Positions 32,364 through 43,107 are shown, counted from the stretch's first letter. The stretch: DNA of 64,000 nt from JAAFIP01 sp963775085 (GCA_963775085.1 CAVZHO010000006.1:186001-250000); one strand, 5' to 3'. A program made the numbers and translations. Notes: generated from the letters alone by a model not told the origin.

Positions 32364-32867
32364 CTACTTGCGTACGGGTGGTATGAGCACACGGTCAACG
32401 ATATGCACGACGCCATTGGTGGCACCGATATCTGCTGTTTGCACTATGGCATCCTCTACCGTAACAAAGGTACCGGCCTTGGCCAGGGCTAAATTGCCGC
32501 CATGCAGCGTTTTTGCCGGGCCATCTTTGACATCCTGTGCCATGGCTTTGGTGGCCAGCACGTGGTAAGTCAGCACTTCGGTTAAGCGCGCTGGGTTTGC
32601 GGCTAGCTCATCCATCGTCTTGGCTGGCACCGCTTTAAAAGCCTCATTGCTGGGTGCAAACACAGTAATGCTGCCTGCGCCATTGAGGGTGGTGGCCAAG
32701 TTGGCTTTGCTGATCAGGCCGCTCAAGGTGCTCAACTCGGGTTTCCCAGCTATGGTCGTCGCGACAGGCTGGGTTGCTTGCATGCTGGCGCAGGCGGTCA
32801 AAAGCAGCAGACTGCTGACGGCGAGTGCCGACAATGCAGGACGGAATGCGATGCGTAGAGTAGTCAT
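32364..32867 (-). CDS. Fasciclin-domain lipoprotein
   Basis: 167 residues. A lipoprotein signal ends in LLLLTAC (Cys26). One FAS1 domain follows, with the H1 and H2 boxes SITVFAPSNEAFKAVP and NGVVHIVDRVLIPP. FAS1 domains mediate adhesion or ligand binding at the cell surface; no enzyme function is known. It starts 70 bases downstream of four Pho half-sites in matching orientation, so phosphate-starvation induction is likely. Confidence 0.88.
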   Translation of the reverse strand: MTTLRIAFRPALSALAVSSLLLLTACASMQATQPVATTIAGKPELSTLSGLISKANLATTLNGAGSITVFAPSNEAFKAVPAKTMDELAANPARLTEVLTYHVLATKAMAQDVKDGPAKTLHGGNLALAKAGTFVTVEDAIVQTADIGATNGVVHIVDRVLIPPVRK

Positions 32868-32937
32868 GGATAGCCTCAGTAGAGTGATTGGAGCAAAAGA
32901 TGGAAAAAGATTGAAAACAGCGCAACTCTAAACAAGC

Positions 32938-32981
32938 TACGTGACATGTTGATGACGAAAATATGACATAAAAATGACAAA
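32938..32981 (-). promoter_or_regulatory. Four-unit Pho box array toward the fasciclin gene
   Basis: Minus strand, four consecutive 11-base units: TTTGTCATTTT, TATGTCATATT, TTCGTCATCAA, CATGTCACGTA. Each keeps GTCA at the same phase. The orientation serves the fasciclin gene, divergent from pstS. Confidence 0.82.
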
Positions 32982-33002
32982 ATCACCTCCAAATAAAGAC
33001 GT

Positions 33003-33024
33003 GATGTCATATGCTTGTCACAAT
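33003..33024 (+). promoter_or_regulatory. Pho box before pstS
   Basis: Two 11-base units: GATGTCATATG and CTTGTCACAAT. TACATT at 33032-33037 is a possible -10. The pstS ATG is 65 bases downstream. Confidence 0.78.
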
Positions 33025-33088
33025 AGACGTCTACATTCAGTGCATACCAACCCGGCCGCATGGCTGTATTTTTTAACAAGGTGAATGT

Positions 33089-34126
33089 ATGAAACAAGTT
33101 GCGATGAAATTATTGTTAGTAAGTGCCTTCGGTCTTTTTGTAGCGTCAACGGGGTACGCCCAGGACGTTACTGGTGCAGGGGCTACCTTTCCTGCGCCTT
33201 TGTACTCTAAGTGGGCTTCTGAATACAACAAAAGCACAGGTGTAAAAATCAACTACCAGTCAGTAGGCTCAGGCGCTGGCATTCGCCAGATTGAGGCGAA
33301 AACCGTGGAGTTTGGCGCGACTGACATGCCCTTGAAAGACGATGAACTCAAAACCAAGAATCTGGTGCAGTTCCTTACCGTCATTGGTGGTGTGGTGCCG
33401 GTGATCAACGTCAAAGGTATAGCCCCCGGACAACTGAAACTCAATGGACAAGTATTGGGAGATATCTTCTTGGGCAAGATCACCAAATGGAACGATGCAG
33501 CCATCAAGGCATTGAACCCGACCCTGCCGCTCACCGATGCTGCCATTGCAGTAGTGCGCCGTGCGGATGGTTCTGGCACCAGTTTTATTTTTACCAACTA
33601 CCTCTCCAAGGTGAACGCAGACTGGAAGAGCAAAGTAGGTGAGGGCACCGCAGTGAACTGGCCTACGGGTGCTGGTGGTAAGGGCAACGAAGGCGTGGCG
33701 GCATTTGTGAACCGTTTGCCCAACTCGATTGGCTACGTGGAATATGCCTACGTCAAGCAGAACAAAATGACTTTTGCGCAAATGCAAAACACCGATGGCA
33801 ACTACGTGTCACCTAACGAAGTAGCATTTAAAGCGGCAGCGGCTGGTGCCGACTGGAACAAAAGCTTTTATCAAATCTTGACCAGCCAACCAGGTAAAGA
33901 TGCCTGGCCAATCAGTGGCGCCACGTTTATCTTGATGCAAAAAACACAAGACAAACCTGCTAACGCGACTGCAGCACTGAAATTTTTTGCCTGGGCCTAT
34001 GCCAATGGCGGAAAAATGGCAGACGATTTGGACTACGTCCCAATGCCTGATAACACCAAATCAGCGATTGAAAAAGCTTGGGCCGATATCAAGGATGCTT
34101 CTGGCAAGCCAGTAGCCTTCAAATAA
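33089..34126 (+). CDS. pstS: Phosphate ABC transporter, periplasmic binding protein
   Basis: 345 residues with a signal peptide ending near GYAQ (residue 24). Phosphate-binding segments are TGAGATFPAPLYSKW, SVGSGAGIRQI, GATDMPL and RRADGSGTSFIFTNYL. It captures phosphate for PstCAB and, through PhoU-PhoR, takes part in phosphate sensing. First gene of pstS-pstC-pstA-pstB-phoU-phoB-phoR, behind a Pho box. SD AACAAGGTG precedes the ATG. Confidence 0.97.
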   Translation: MKQVAMKLLLVSAFGLFVASTGYAQDVTGAGATFPAPLYSKWASEYNKSTGVKINYQSVGSGAGIRQIEAKTVEFGATDMPLKDDELKTKNLVQFLTVIGGVVPVINVKGIAPGQLKLNGQVLGDIFLGKITKWNDAAIKALNPTLPLTDAAIAVVRRADGSGTSFIFTNYLSKVNADWKSKVGEGTAVNWPTGAGGKGNEGVAAFVNRLPNSIGYVEYAYVKQNKMTFAQMQNTDGNYVSPNEVAFKAAAAGADWNKSFYQILTSQPGKDAWPISGATFILMQKTQDKPANATAALKFFAWAYANGGKMADDLDYVPMPDNTKSAIEKAWADIKDASGKPVAFK

Positions 34127-34171
34127 TCGACCGCTAAACCACCATGCAAAAGCCAATCTAAGTACACCACT

Positions 34172-35132
34172 ATGCAAGCTGTGAGTTCAAAAAAAAGTGC
34201 GTGGATAAGCTTGGACCGTGTTTTTGCATGGGCTGCGCAGGGCGCGGCCCTGCTCACCTTGGCGCTTCTGGCAGGTATCATTGTGTCGCTAGTGATCAGC
34301 GCTTGGCCAGCCATTGAAAAATACGGATTCAGCTTTCTGACCCGTAGCGTGTGGGACCCGGTGCAAAACGACTATGGTGGGCTTGGTGATGATTTATGGC
34401 ACGCTGGCAACATCGTTCATCGCCTTGTTGATCGCAGTGCCAGTGAGTTTTGGTATCGCACTCTTCTTGACGGAACTGTCCCCTGCTTGGTTGCGTCGCC
34501 CTTTGGGGACGGCGATTGAATTACTGGCTGCTGTGCCGTCAATTGTCTACGGCATGTGGGGTCTTTTGGTGTTTGGCCCCATCCTCGCCACCTACGTGCA
34601 ACAGCCCTTGCAAACAGCGTTTAGCGGTGTGCCGTATATCGGCGCGCTGGTGTCCGGCCCCCCTGTGGGCATTGGTATTTTGAGCGCGGGCATCATTCTG
34701 GCCATCATGATTATTCCCTTCATCGCTTCGGTCATGCGTGATGTGTTTGAGGTGACTCCGGCTTTGCTGAAAGAGTCTGCCTATGGCTTGGGTTCTACCA
34801 CCTGGGAGGTGATGTGGAAGGTGGTGCTGCCCTATACCAAGGCGGGTGTGGTGGGCGGCATCATGCTCGGGCTGGGCCGTGCCATTGGCGAGACCATGGC
34901 CGTCACCTTTGTGATTGGCAATATGAACCAGCTCGATTCGCTTAGCGTATTTCAGGCGGCCAACAGCATTACGTCAGCCTTGGCCAATGAGTTTGCCGAA
35001 GCAGGTGAGGGCCTGCACCAGGCATCGCTGATCTATTTGGGACTGGTATTGTTCTTTATCACCTTTGTGGTGCTAACTTTGTCCAAGGTATTTTTAAGTC
35101 AGCTTAAAAAATCTGAAGGAACTAAGTCATGA
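34172..35132 (+). pseudogene. pstC: Phosphate ABC transporter permease PstC, one-base frameshift
   Basis: Reading from ATG 34172, the first 70 codons give the PstC N terminus through the first membrane helix to WDPVQNDYGG, then go out of frame. The continuing frame resumes with GLVMIYGTLATSFIALL and runs to 35132 with the rest of the permease. One extra G in the GGG at 34379-34381 accounts for the break. If real, PstSCAB would not assemble and the Pho regulon would be expected to stay on; if a sequencing error, the gene is normal. The rest of the permease is well conserved, including the EAA-like loop. Confidence 0.85.
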
Positions 35133-36028
35133 GCGCTGTGCTGAACCCGCCCACATCCAATGCTGTCGCGGCGCAGGATACACAAAGCAGCAGACAGGCT
35201 AAATTTGCCATGCGCAAATTTACCAATCGCGTCGCACTTACTTTGTCGATGGCTGCTATGGCCTTTGGCCTGTTTTGGTTAGCCTGGATTTTGTGGGAAA
35301 CCATTCGCCTGGGGTTTACAGGCTTGGCCGTAGCTACGTTCACACAAATGACCCCACCGCCCAACGAAGCGGGAGGGCTGGCCAACGCCCTTTGGGGTTC
35401 ATTTTTAATGGTGTCGCTGGCTACCTGCATTGGTACTCCCATAGGCATCATGGCGGGCGTGTATCTGGCGGAGTACAACAGCCAGCGCCGCCTGGCCGCC
35501 ATCACACGTTTTGTAAATGACATTTTGTTGTCTGCGCCTAGCATTGTGATTGGTTTGTTTGTGTATGCAGTGGTGGTTACGCGCTTCAAGTCGTTTAGCG
35601 GCGCGGCGGGTGTACTGGCCTTGGCTTTGATTGTTATTCCGGTGGTGATTCGCACCACCGAGAATATGCTGGCCTTGGTGCCCTCAGGCCTGCGCGAGGC
35701 GGCCTACGCATTGGGCGCGCCCAAGTGGAAGGTGATTATGGGCATTACTCTGCGGGCCTCGCGTGCCGGTGTGCTTACGGGCATTTTATTGGCCGTGGCG
35801 CGGATTGCGGGCGAGACTGCGCCTTTGCTGTTCACCGCATTAAGCAACCAGTTTTGGACCACTAACCTGGGTGAACCGATGGCCAGCCTGCCAGTGACGA
35901 TATTCAAGTTTGCCATGAGTCCCTATGAAAACTGGCAAAACTTGGCCTGGGCGGGTGTGCTCATCATTACGCTGGCAGTGTTGGGCCTGAATATTTTGGC
36001 ACGTGTATTGACAAGGAATAAAAATTAA
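35129..36028 (+). CDS. pstA: Phosphate ABC transporter permease PstA
   Basis: 299 residues, six membrane helices. The EAA loop, which contacts PstB, reads GLREAAYALGAPKWKVIMGITL. It overlaps the pstC end by four bases and is followed without a gap by pstB. It forms the second half of the membrane channel. The N terminus has a Ser/Gln-rich stretch of about 35 residues before the first helix. Confidence 0.95.
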   Translation: MSAVLNPPTSNAVAAQDTQSSRQAKFAMRKFTNRVALTLSMAAMAFGLFWLAWILWETIRLGFTGLAVATFTQMTPPPNEAGGLANALWGSFLMVSLATCIGTPIGIMAGVYLAEYNSQRRLAAITRFVNDILLSAPSIVIGLFVYAVVVTRFKSFSGAAGVLALALIVIPVVIRTTENMLALVPSGLREAAYALGAPKWKVIMGITLRASRAGVLTGILLAVARIAGETAPLLFTALSNQFWTTNLGEPMASLPVTIFKFAMSPYENWQNLAWAGVLIITLAVLGLNILARVLTRNKN

Positions 36029-36811
36029 ATGGACAACCAAACCATGCAAGCTGCGGAAATTCCCAAATTGATTGTGAACGACTTAAACTTTTACTACGGC
36101 AAGTTTCAGGCACTAAAAAACATCAACTTGACGATTCCGCAAAACAAGGTCACGGCGTTTATTGGCCCCTCAGGTTGCGGTAAATCGACCTTGCTGCGCA
36201 CCTTTAACCGGATGTTTGAGCTGTACCCCGAGCAGCGCGCGACCGGTGAAATCGTGCTGGATGGCGAAAACCTGCTTACCAGCAAAACCGATGTTGCGCT
36301 GATCCGAGCCAAGGTCGGCATGGTCTTTCAAAAGCCCACACCGTTTCCCATGTCTATCTACGACAACATCGCTTTTGGGGTGAAGTTGTTTGAGAATCTA
36401 AACGCCAGTGATATGGACGACCGGGTAGAGTGGGCGCTGCGCAAAGCGGCCCTGTGGAATGAGGTCAAAGACAAGCTCGGCCAAAGTGGCGCAGGCCTGT
36501 CGGGTGGGCAGCAGCAGCGCTTGTGTATTGCGCGCGGCATCGCCATCAAGCCCGAGGTGTTGCTGCTGGATGAGCCGTGCTCGGCGCTCGACCCGATTTC
36601 TACGGCCAAAATTGAAGAACTGATTACCGAGCTCAAGAGTGATTACACGGTAGTCATCGTCACCCACAACATGCAGCAGGCCGCGCGCTGCAGCAACTAC
36701 ACGGCGTACATGTATTTAGGCGATTTGATGGAGTTTGGCGAGACCGAGCAAATTTTCTTTAAACCCAAACGCCAAGAAACCGAAGACTATATTACCGGGC
36801 GTTTTGGTTAA
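36029..36811 (+). CDS. pstB: Phosphate ABC transporter ATPase PstB
   Basis: 260 residues with Walker A GPSGCGKST, Q-loop VFQKPTPFP, signature LSGGQQQRLCIARG, Walker B VLLLDEPCSALDP and the switch His in VTHNMQQA. It powers PstCA. It begins at the base after the pstA stop. Length and motif order are standard. Confidence 0.97.
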   Translation: MDNQTMQAAEIPKLIVNDLNFYYGKFQALKNINLTIPQNKVTAFIGPSGCGKSTLLRTFNRMFELYPEQRATGEIVLDGENLLTSKTDVALIRAKVGMVFQKPTPFPMSIYDNIAFGVKLFENLNASDMDDRVEWALRKAALWNEVKDKLGQSGAGLSGGQQQRLCIARGIAIKPEVLLLDEPCSALDPISTAKIEELITELKSDYTVVIVTHNMQQAARCSNYTAYMYLGDLMEFGETEQIFFKPKRQETEDYITGRFG

Positions 36812-36844
36812 CTGTTAGTTGCGTGCTGCCCCCTAGGAAATACC

Positions 36845-37546
36845 ATGACAGACAAACATCTTTCTACCCAATTCGATGCTGACCTCAATGCCGTCACCGC
36901 GCGCATGATGGAAATGGCGGGCCTGGTGGAGTCGCAAACCCGCAGCGCGATTGATGCGTTAACGACGTTTAACAATGACATCGCGGATCGCGTCATACAC
37001 GCTGAAGAGCGGGTTAACGCCATGGAAGTGCAGATCGACCGCGAGATCAGCTCCATCATCGGCCGCAGGCAGCCCACCGCACGTGACCTGCGTTTGCTGA
37101 TGGCGATCGCGCGCATGACGGCCAATTTAGAACGCGCCGGTGACGAAGCACAGAAGATTGCACGGATGGTGAAAAACATGATCGCCAGTGGGCTGTCGCG
37201 CTCTTTACCCGTAAGCGAGCTGCATTTGGCGGTTGAGTTGGCCTCGGGCCTGCTGCGCAAATCGCTGGATGCATTTGCCCGGCTGGACACGCAGGCCGCA
37301 GTAGATATCTTGAAAGAAGACGACTTGATCGACCGCGAGTTTGGTGGCTTTGTGCGCAAGCTGGTGACCTATATGATGGAAGACCCGCGCATGATCTCGC
37401 CCAGCCTGGACCTGCTGTTTGTAGCCAAGGCCATAGAGCGAATAGGCGACCATGCCAAGAACATCGCCGAGTCAATCATCTATGTGGTCAAAGGGGCTGA
37501 CGTGCGGCACAGCTCGATGGAAGACATTGAATCGGCGGTGGGCTAG
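36845..37546 (+). CDS. phoU: Phosphate signalling regulator PhoU
   Basis: 233 residues folding as two three-helix bundles, with the metal-binding E/DxxxD-type motifs in ARMTANLERAGDEAQKIARM and KAIERIGDHAKNIAE. PhoU relays the state of PstSCAB to PhoR and keeps the Pho regulon off when phosphate is plentiful. 33 bases after pstB; its stop abuts the phoB ATG. Confidence 0.96.
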   Translation: MTDKHLSTQFDADLNAVTARMMEMAGLVESQTRSAIDALTTFNNDIADRVIHAEERVNAMEVQIDREISSIIGRRQPTARDLRLLMAIARMTANLERAGDEAQKIARMVKNMIASGLSRSLPVSELHLAVELASGLLRKSLDAFARLDTQAAVDILKEDDLIDREFGGFVRKLVTYMMEDPRMISPSLDLLFVAKAIERIGDHAKNIAESIIYVVKGADVRHSSMEDIESAVG

Positions 37547-38260
37547 ATGAAGCACTCCCGCGTACTGATCGTCGAGGACGAGCCCGCCATTGCCGAGCTG
37601 ATTGCCATCAACCTGCGCCACCACGGCTTTGAGCCCATCATCGCAGGCGATGGTGAGCAAGCCCAGCGCGAGCTGGATGCCGTGTTGCCAGATGTGATAT
37701 TGCTGGACTGGATGTTGCCCGGTGCCACGGGCCTGAGCTTGGCACGCAAATGGCGCAGCAACGAGCGCACCAAGCCCGTGCCCATTTTGATGCTGACAGC
37801 GCGCAGCGACGAGCCGGAAAAAATTCAGGGCTTGGACGCAGGGGCGGACGACTACATTACCAAGCCATTTTCTACCCAAGAGCTGATGGCGCGCATCCGC
37901 GCCGTGCTGCGCCGCCGCGCGCCCGAGCAAGTGTCTGGGCAGCTCTTGATCGGCGCTTTGAGTTTGGACGGTGCGACCCACCGCGTGGCCTACCAAGGCG
38001 CAGAGCTGAGGCTAGGCCCCACAGAATTTAAATTGCTCAATTATTTGATGACCTATCCCGAGCGGGTGCACAACCGTACCCAGTTGCTGGACAAAATCTG
38101 GGGCGACCATGTGTTTATTGAGGAGCGCACGGTGGATGTCCACGTGAAGCGCTTGCGCGAGGCTTTAGGTGAAGCAGGCAGTATGGTGGAGACGGTGCGT
38201 GGCGCGGGTTACCGCATTACGACCACTGCGCCAGCACCTGCTGCTAGCCGTGCCGCATGA
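37547..38260 (+). CDS. phoB: Phosphate regulon response regulator PhoB
   Basis: 237 residues: receiver domain with Asp54 (VILLDWMLPG) and KPFS loop, then an OmpR-type winged helix (RLGPTEFKLLNYLMTYPERV, RTVDVHVKRLREAL). Phosphorylated PhoB binds the 11-base half-sites seen before olsB, ppk1, the fasciclin gene and pstS. It sits between phoU and phoR. Confidence 0.96.
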   Translation: MKHSRVLIVEDEPAIAELIAINLRHHGFEPIIAGDGEQAQRELDAVLPDVILLDWMLPGATGLSLARKWRSNERTKPVPILMLTARSDEPEKIQGLDAGADDYITKPFSTQELMARIRAVLRRRAPEQVSGQLLIGALSLDGATHRVAYQGAELRLGPTEFKLLNYLMTYPERVHNRTQLLDKIWGDHVFIEERTVDVHVKRLREALGEAGSMVETVRGAGYRITTTAPAPAASRAA

Positions 38261-38275
38261 CCGCGACAGCTCTCC

Positions 38276-39613
38276 ATGTTGCTTAGGTTTGCTCTATTTA
38301 GCATAGCCGCTTGCGCTGGATATATAAGCGTTTACGGTATTATTGGCTTTGAAAATGCGCCCTGGGGAGCTGTAGCGGGTGCGGTGCTTGCGCTGCTGTG
38401 GGACGGCTGGCACGCGCAAAGCTTTGATGCTGCGCTACGCGTAGCGCAGTCGGGCACAGATACGCCTGCCATGTCGGGTTGGTGGGGCAGCCTGCTAGAG
38501 CGTGTGCGCCGCATGCAGCGCACGCATGGACAGCAGCAAGCGGCTAGCGATCAACGCTTGACGGATTTTTTGGCGGCTATCCAGGCCTCGCCGATTGGGG
38601 TGCTGCTGCTCGATCCGCTCAACCGCATCGAGTGGTGTAACCACATTGCCGCGCAGCAACTAGGCCTGGACCCGCAGCGCGATTTGTTGCAGCACATTGG
38701 CAACCTGGTGCGCCAACCCGATTTTGCAGCCTACCTCAGCGCGGCCAATTTTGAACACGAAGTTGCCTTTACAGGTGTGAACAGCAGCGCCAAGCGGCCC
38801 GTCAATATTTCGGCCCAATTGCACCCCTATGGCGAAGGCCGCAAGTTGATGCTGACCCGAGACGTGACGGCGATAGAGCAGGCCGAGGCGCAGCGACGCG
38901 ACTTTGTAGCCAATGTGTCGCATGAAATCCGCACCCCCCTCACCGTGCTGAGCGGCTTTGTCGAGACGCTGCAAAATTTGCCGCTGGACGAAGCCCAGCG
39001 CATCCGCTACCTGGGCCTGATGGCCCAGCAGTCCCAGCGCATGCAAGCGCTGGTGAGCGACTTGCTCACTCTGTCGCGCCTGGAGGGCAACCCGCTGCCA
39101 AGCATGGATGAGCGCGTGACAGTGCAAAGCCTGTTTGATAAATGCGAACAAGATGCCCAAGCCTTGATGCAGGCTAACGCCAACAGTGCTGCCCAGCCGC
39201 TGCGCCTGAGCTTTGGTTTTGCGGATGATGCCAGTGCCGAAACGGTGCTGCTAGGTGCGGCCAACGAGTTGCACAGCGCCATGGGCAACCTGGTCAACAA
39301 TGCCGTTCGCTACACCCCTCCTGGCGGCCGGGTAGACGTGCTGTGGACGCTGCTGCAAGATGGGCGCGGCCAATTGCGCGTGACCGACACCGGCCCCGGC
39401 ATCGCGCCCGAACACCTGCCACGATTGACCGAGCGCTTTTACCGCGTAGACCGCAGCCGCTCGCGCGATACTGGTGGCACCGGACTAGGTTTGGCCATCG
39501 TTAAACATATCGCACAGCGCCACGGGGGCGGCTTGCAGATCGACAGTGAGTTGGGCAAAGGTTCCACTTTTGTTTTAACGCTGCCTGCACAGCGTATGCA
39601 ATCACTTCGATAA
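38276..39613 (+). CDS. phoR: Phosphate regulon sensor kinase PhoR
   Basis: 445 residues. Two short membrane helices fill residues 1-45, a PAS domain follows (about 95-200), then HisKA with His216 (VSHEIRTPLTV) and HATPase (GTGLGLAIVKHIAQRHGG). PhoR has no large periplasmic domain and senses phosphate through PhoU-PstB. The first membrane helix overlaps a sequence resembling the hairpin repeat (38296-38335). Last gene of the pst-pho operon. Confidence 0.95.
   Translation: MLLRFALFSIAACAGYISVYGIIGFENAPWGAVAGAVLALLWDGWHAQSFDAALRVAQSGTDTPAMSGWWGSLLERVRRMQRTHGQQQAASDQRLTDFLAAIQASPIGVLLLDPLNRIEWCNHIAAQQLGLDPQRDLLQHIGNLVRQPDFAAYLSAANFEHEVAFTGVNSSAKRPVNISAQLHPYGEGRKLMLTRDVTAIEQAEAQRRDFVANVSHEIRTPLTVLSGFVETLQNLPLDEAQRIRYLGLMAQQSQRMQALVSDLLTLSRLEGNPLPSMDERVTVQSLFDKCEQDAQALMQANANSAAQPLRLSFGFADDASAETVLLGAANELHSAMGNLVNNAVRYTPPGGRVDVLWTLLQDGRGQLRVTDTGPGIAPEHLPRLTERFYRVDRSRSRDTGGTGLGLAIVKHIAQRHGGGLQIDSELGKGSTFVLTLPAQRMQSLR
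38296..38335 (+). repeat. Possible hairpin repeat relic in phoR
   Basis: ATTTAGCATAGCCGCTTGCG resembles the left arm TTAGCATAGCTGCTTACG of the copy before glmM. The right half is not well kept. It would encode part of the first membrane helix (FSIAACAGYISVY). Confidence 0.4.
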
Positions 39614-39700
39614 AACAGTGTAGTTGGGCTGCTTATGCGCAAGATGGTCGTAGTTAACAACTGCCAATACACCGAGTACTAAGGCCCTGCGCTAATTGCC

Positions 39701-41146
<1,446 letters not shown>

Positions 41147-41228
41147 AAGTGTGGGGTGACGCGGGGGTACAAGACTGGCATACTCTGTTGCAACGCATAG
41201 CTATAAGCAATAGATTCTAACTTTGACC

Positions 41229-42302
41229 ATGCAAACCCGTTTTGGCACCTCGCATTTTGACTCGGCAGCACCAGCAGCGAGGTTAGATGCGCAGGCCTTT
41301 TTGCCGCTCTCGCAGTTGCCCGCAATTGTCGCCCCGGTGCTGATTTTTGATGCCTGCCGGGTGGGCGTGGTATTGCGCACCGTGCTGTTTGTGCAGGGTG
41401 TGCTGGCCGTGGGGGTGATGTTTGGCGCGGCCACGCCGAGAGACTGGCTCGTGCGCCTGGCCTTGATTACGGGGGCGGCTTTACCCGCTACCCTGGTGTG
41501 GTTGATTGCCGCCTGCGCTCTCAAAAAGCCCTTGCAGCGCCTGCCCCGCACCGGGCAATGGGTGGCTGGGGTCGGACTGGGGGTGATGGCGGGCTTGTAT
41601 GGCTGTGGTCTGATGTCGTTTATGGGCTTCGCACCCGATGCGCCGTGGTTGGCCAGCGCCGCCACCGGGGCGCTGTTTGCTGCCATCATGGTGGCCGCCT
41701 TGGTGGCACGGGCGGCGGGCCGGGCACCGGCCAGTGCCAACGCCCGCTTGGCCGAGCTGCAGTCGCGTATCCGTCCGCACTTTTTGTTCAACACGCTCAA
41801 TAGTGCCATCGCCCTGGTGCGCGCGGAGCCCGCACGTGCCGAGGCGGTGCTGGAAGACCTGAGCGAGCTGTTTCGCAGTGCCCTGGTAGACCGGGGCGAT
41901 GCCGTCAGCCTGGGACAGGAGATCGCCTTGGCCCAGCGTTACCTGGACATTGAGCAAGTGCGATTTGGTGAGCGCTTGCGGGTGCAGTGGGTGATTGACG
42001 AGGCGGCCAATGCCGCCCTGGTGCCGCCTCTGGTGCTCCAGCCCTTGGTAGAAAACGCCGTCAAGCATGGGGTGGAGCCCAGCGCGCGCGGGGCAGATAT
42101 CAAAATCAGCACCGAAAAGCGCGGCACCACCGTAGTGGTCAAGGTGACCAACACGGTGCCAGCGGGCCACGGCCAGGGCGGCAATGGCGTGGCGCTGCGC
42201 AATGTGTATGAGCGCCTGCGTTTGCTGCACGATGTAGAGACGACCTTTCGCGCGACCTTGATGGACGACGTTTACCAGGTACGCATGGAGGTGCCCGCAT
42301 GA
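41229..42302 (+). CDS. algZ: LytS/AlgZ-type sensor histidine kinase
   Basis: 357 residues. About four membrane helices lie in residues 30-165. A His_kinase domain follows, with the phosphoacceptor His184 in RIRPHFLFNTLNS and a HATPase with LVENAVKHGVEPS. This is the kinase class paired with LytTR regulators. ATG 41229 is chosen; a TTG two codons upstream is possible. It overlaps algR by four bases. In Pseudomonas the AlgZ-AlgR pair controls twitching and exopolysaccharide; the targets here are unknown. Confidence 0.88.
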   Translation: MQTRFGTSHFDSAAPAARLDAQAFLPLSQLPAIVAPVLIFDACRVGVVLRTVLFVQGVLAVGVMFGAATPRDWLVRLALITGAALPATLVWLIAACALKKPLQRLPRTGQWVAGVGLGVMAGLYGCGLMSFMGFAPDAPWLASAATGALFAAIMVAALVARAAGRAPASANARLAELQSRIRPHFLFNTLNSAIALVRAEPARAEAVLEDLSELFRSALVDRGDAVSLGQEIALAQRYLDIEQVRFGERLRVQWVIDEAANAALVPPLVLQPLVENAVKHGVEPSARGADIKISTEKRGTTVVVKVTNTVPAGHGQGGNGVALRNVYERLRLLHDVETTFRATLMDDVYQVRMEVPA

Positions 42303-43102
42303 GCATGCTGGCGGTTTTGATTGTGGATGACGAAGCACTGGCCCGTGCCCGCATGCGTACCTTGCTGGCCGATTGCAGGCAACCGCCTTGCAGCGTGGCG
42401 GGTGAGGCCAGCGATGCCATGCAGGCCATGTCGCTGCTGCGCAGCACAGCGTGTGATGTTGTGCTGCTGGACATCCATATGCCCGGCGCAGATGGCATGC
42501 AGCTAGCGCGCGAGCTGCGCAGCATTCGCTCCGAGCTGGGTATTATTTTTGTCACCGCGCATGCTGAGCATGCCGTAGCGGCGTTTGATCTGGATGTACT
42601 GGACTACCTTACCAAACCTGTGCGGATGGAGCGGCTGGAAAAGGCGCTTGCCAAAGCGCTACAAAAAAAAGAGCTACTTATGTCCATAAATCAAGGACTA
42701 CAAGATGATTTAATGCATGAAACTCTATTGATCCAGGATCGTGGCCGTAGCGAACGGGTGCCCTTGGGCGAGGTGCTGTATTTCAAGGCGGAACTCAAGT
42801 ATGTGACAGTGCGCACGGCGCAAAAGAGCTACATCCTGGACGGCGCACTCAATGAGCTGGAAGGCCGCTATGGCGAGTATTTTTTGCGCATCCACCGCAA
42901 TGCCTTGGTAGCCAAGCGCGCTATGCGAGCGCTGGAGCGCTATGTGGAACGCAGCGCAGACCGCGAGCCTGACGAGCCGCCCGGTGATGCGGCAGTTGAA
43001 ATAGAAGGCTGGGCCGTGCGCCTGCATGGTGTGGAGGAAGCACTGCTGGTCTCGCGCAGGCAATTATCCGCCGTGCGGGCGGCCATTGCACAAAGCGGCT
43101 GA
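42299..43102 (+). CDS. algR: AlgR-type LytTR response regulator
   Basis: 267 residues: receiver with Asp58 (VVLLDIHMPGADG) and the switch Lys (LDYLTKPV), then a LytTR DNA-binding domain (ILDGALNELEGRYGEYFLRI, HRNALVAKRAM). The linker between the domains holds an in-frame hairpin repeat copy (42671-42712) coding KELLMSINQGLQDDL. Translationally coupled to algZ. A 20-residue acidic insert (ADREPDEPPGDAAVEIEG) interrupts the LytTR domain near its end. Confidence 0.9.
   Translation: MSMLAVLIVDDEALARARMRTLLADCRQPPCSVAGEASDAMQAMSLLRSTACDVVLLDIHMPGADGMQLARELRSIRSELGIIFVTAHAEHAVAAFDLDVLDYLTKPVRMERLEKALAKALQKKELLMSINQGLQDDLMHETLLIQDRGRSERVPLGEVLYFKAELKYVTVRTAQKSYILDGALNELEGRYGEYFLRIHRNALVAKRAMRALERYVERSADREPDEPPGDAAVEIEGWAVRLHGVEEALLVSRRQLSAVRAAIAQSG
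42671..42712 (+). repeat. Intragenic hairpin repeat in algR
   Basis: GAGCTACTTATGTCC, an 8-base loop, AAGGACTACAAGATGATTT. GTCC/GGAC arms pair. It encodes the linker between receiver and LytTR domains, ELLMS...QGLQDDL, nearly the same peptide as in folP and the EamA gene. Confidence 0.82.
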
Positions 43103-43107
43103 ATGGT

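Noticed and set aside
36160..36200. Idea that pstA, pstB or phoU might also be broken, explaining the pstC defect as operon decay
   Set aside because: All three read through at normal length with every key motif, so decay is not general.
41190..41222. CATAGCTATAAGCAATAG before algZ as a further hairpin repeat copy
   Set aside because: Only about ten bases resemble the left arm, and the GTCC/GGAC stem is missing.
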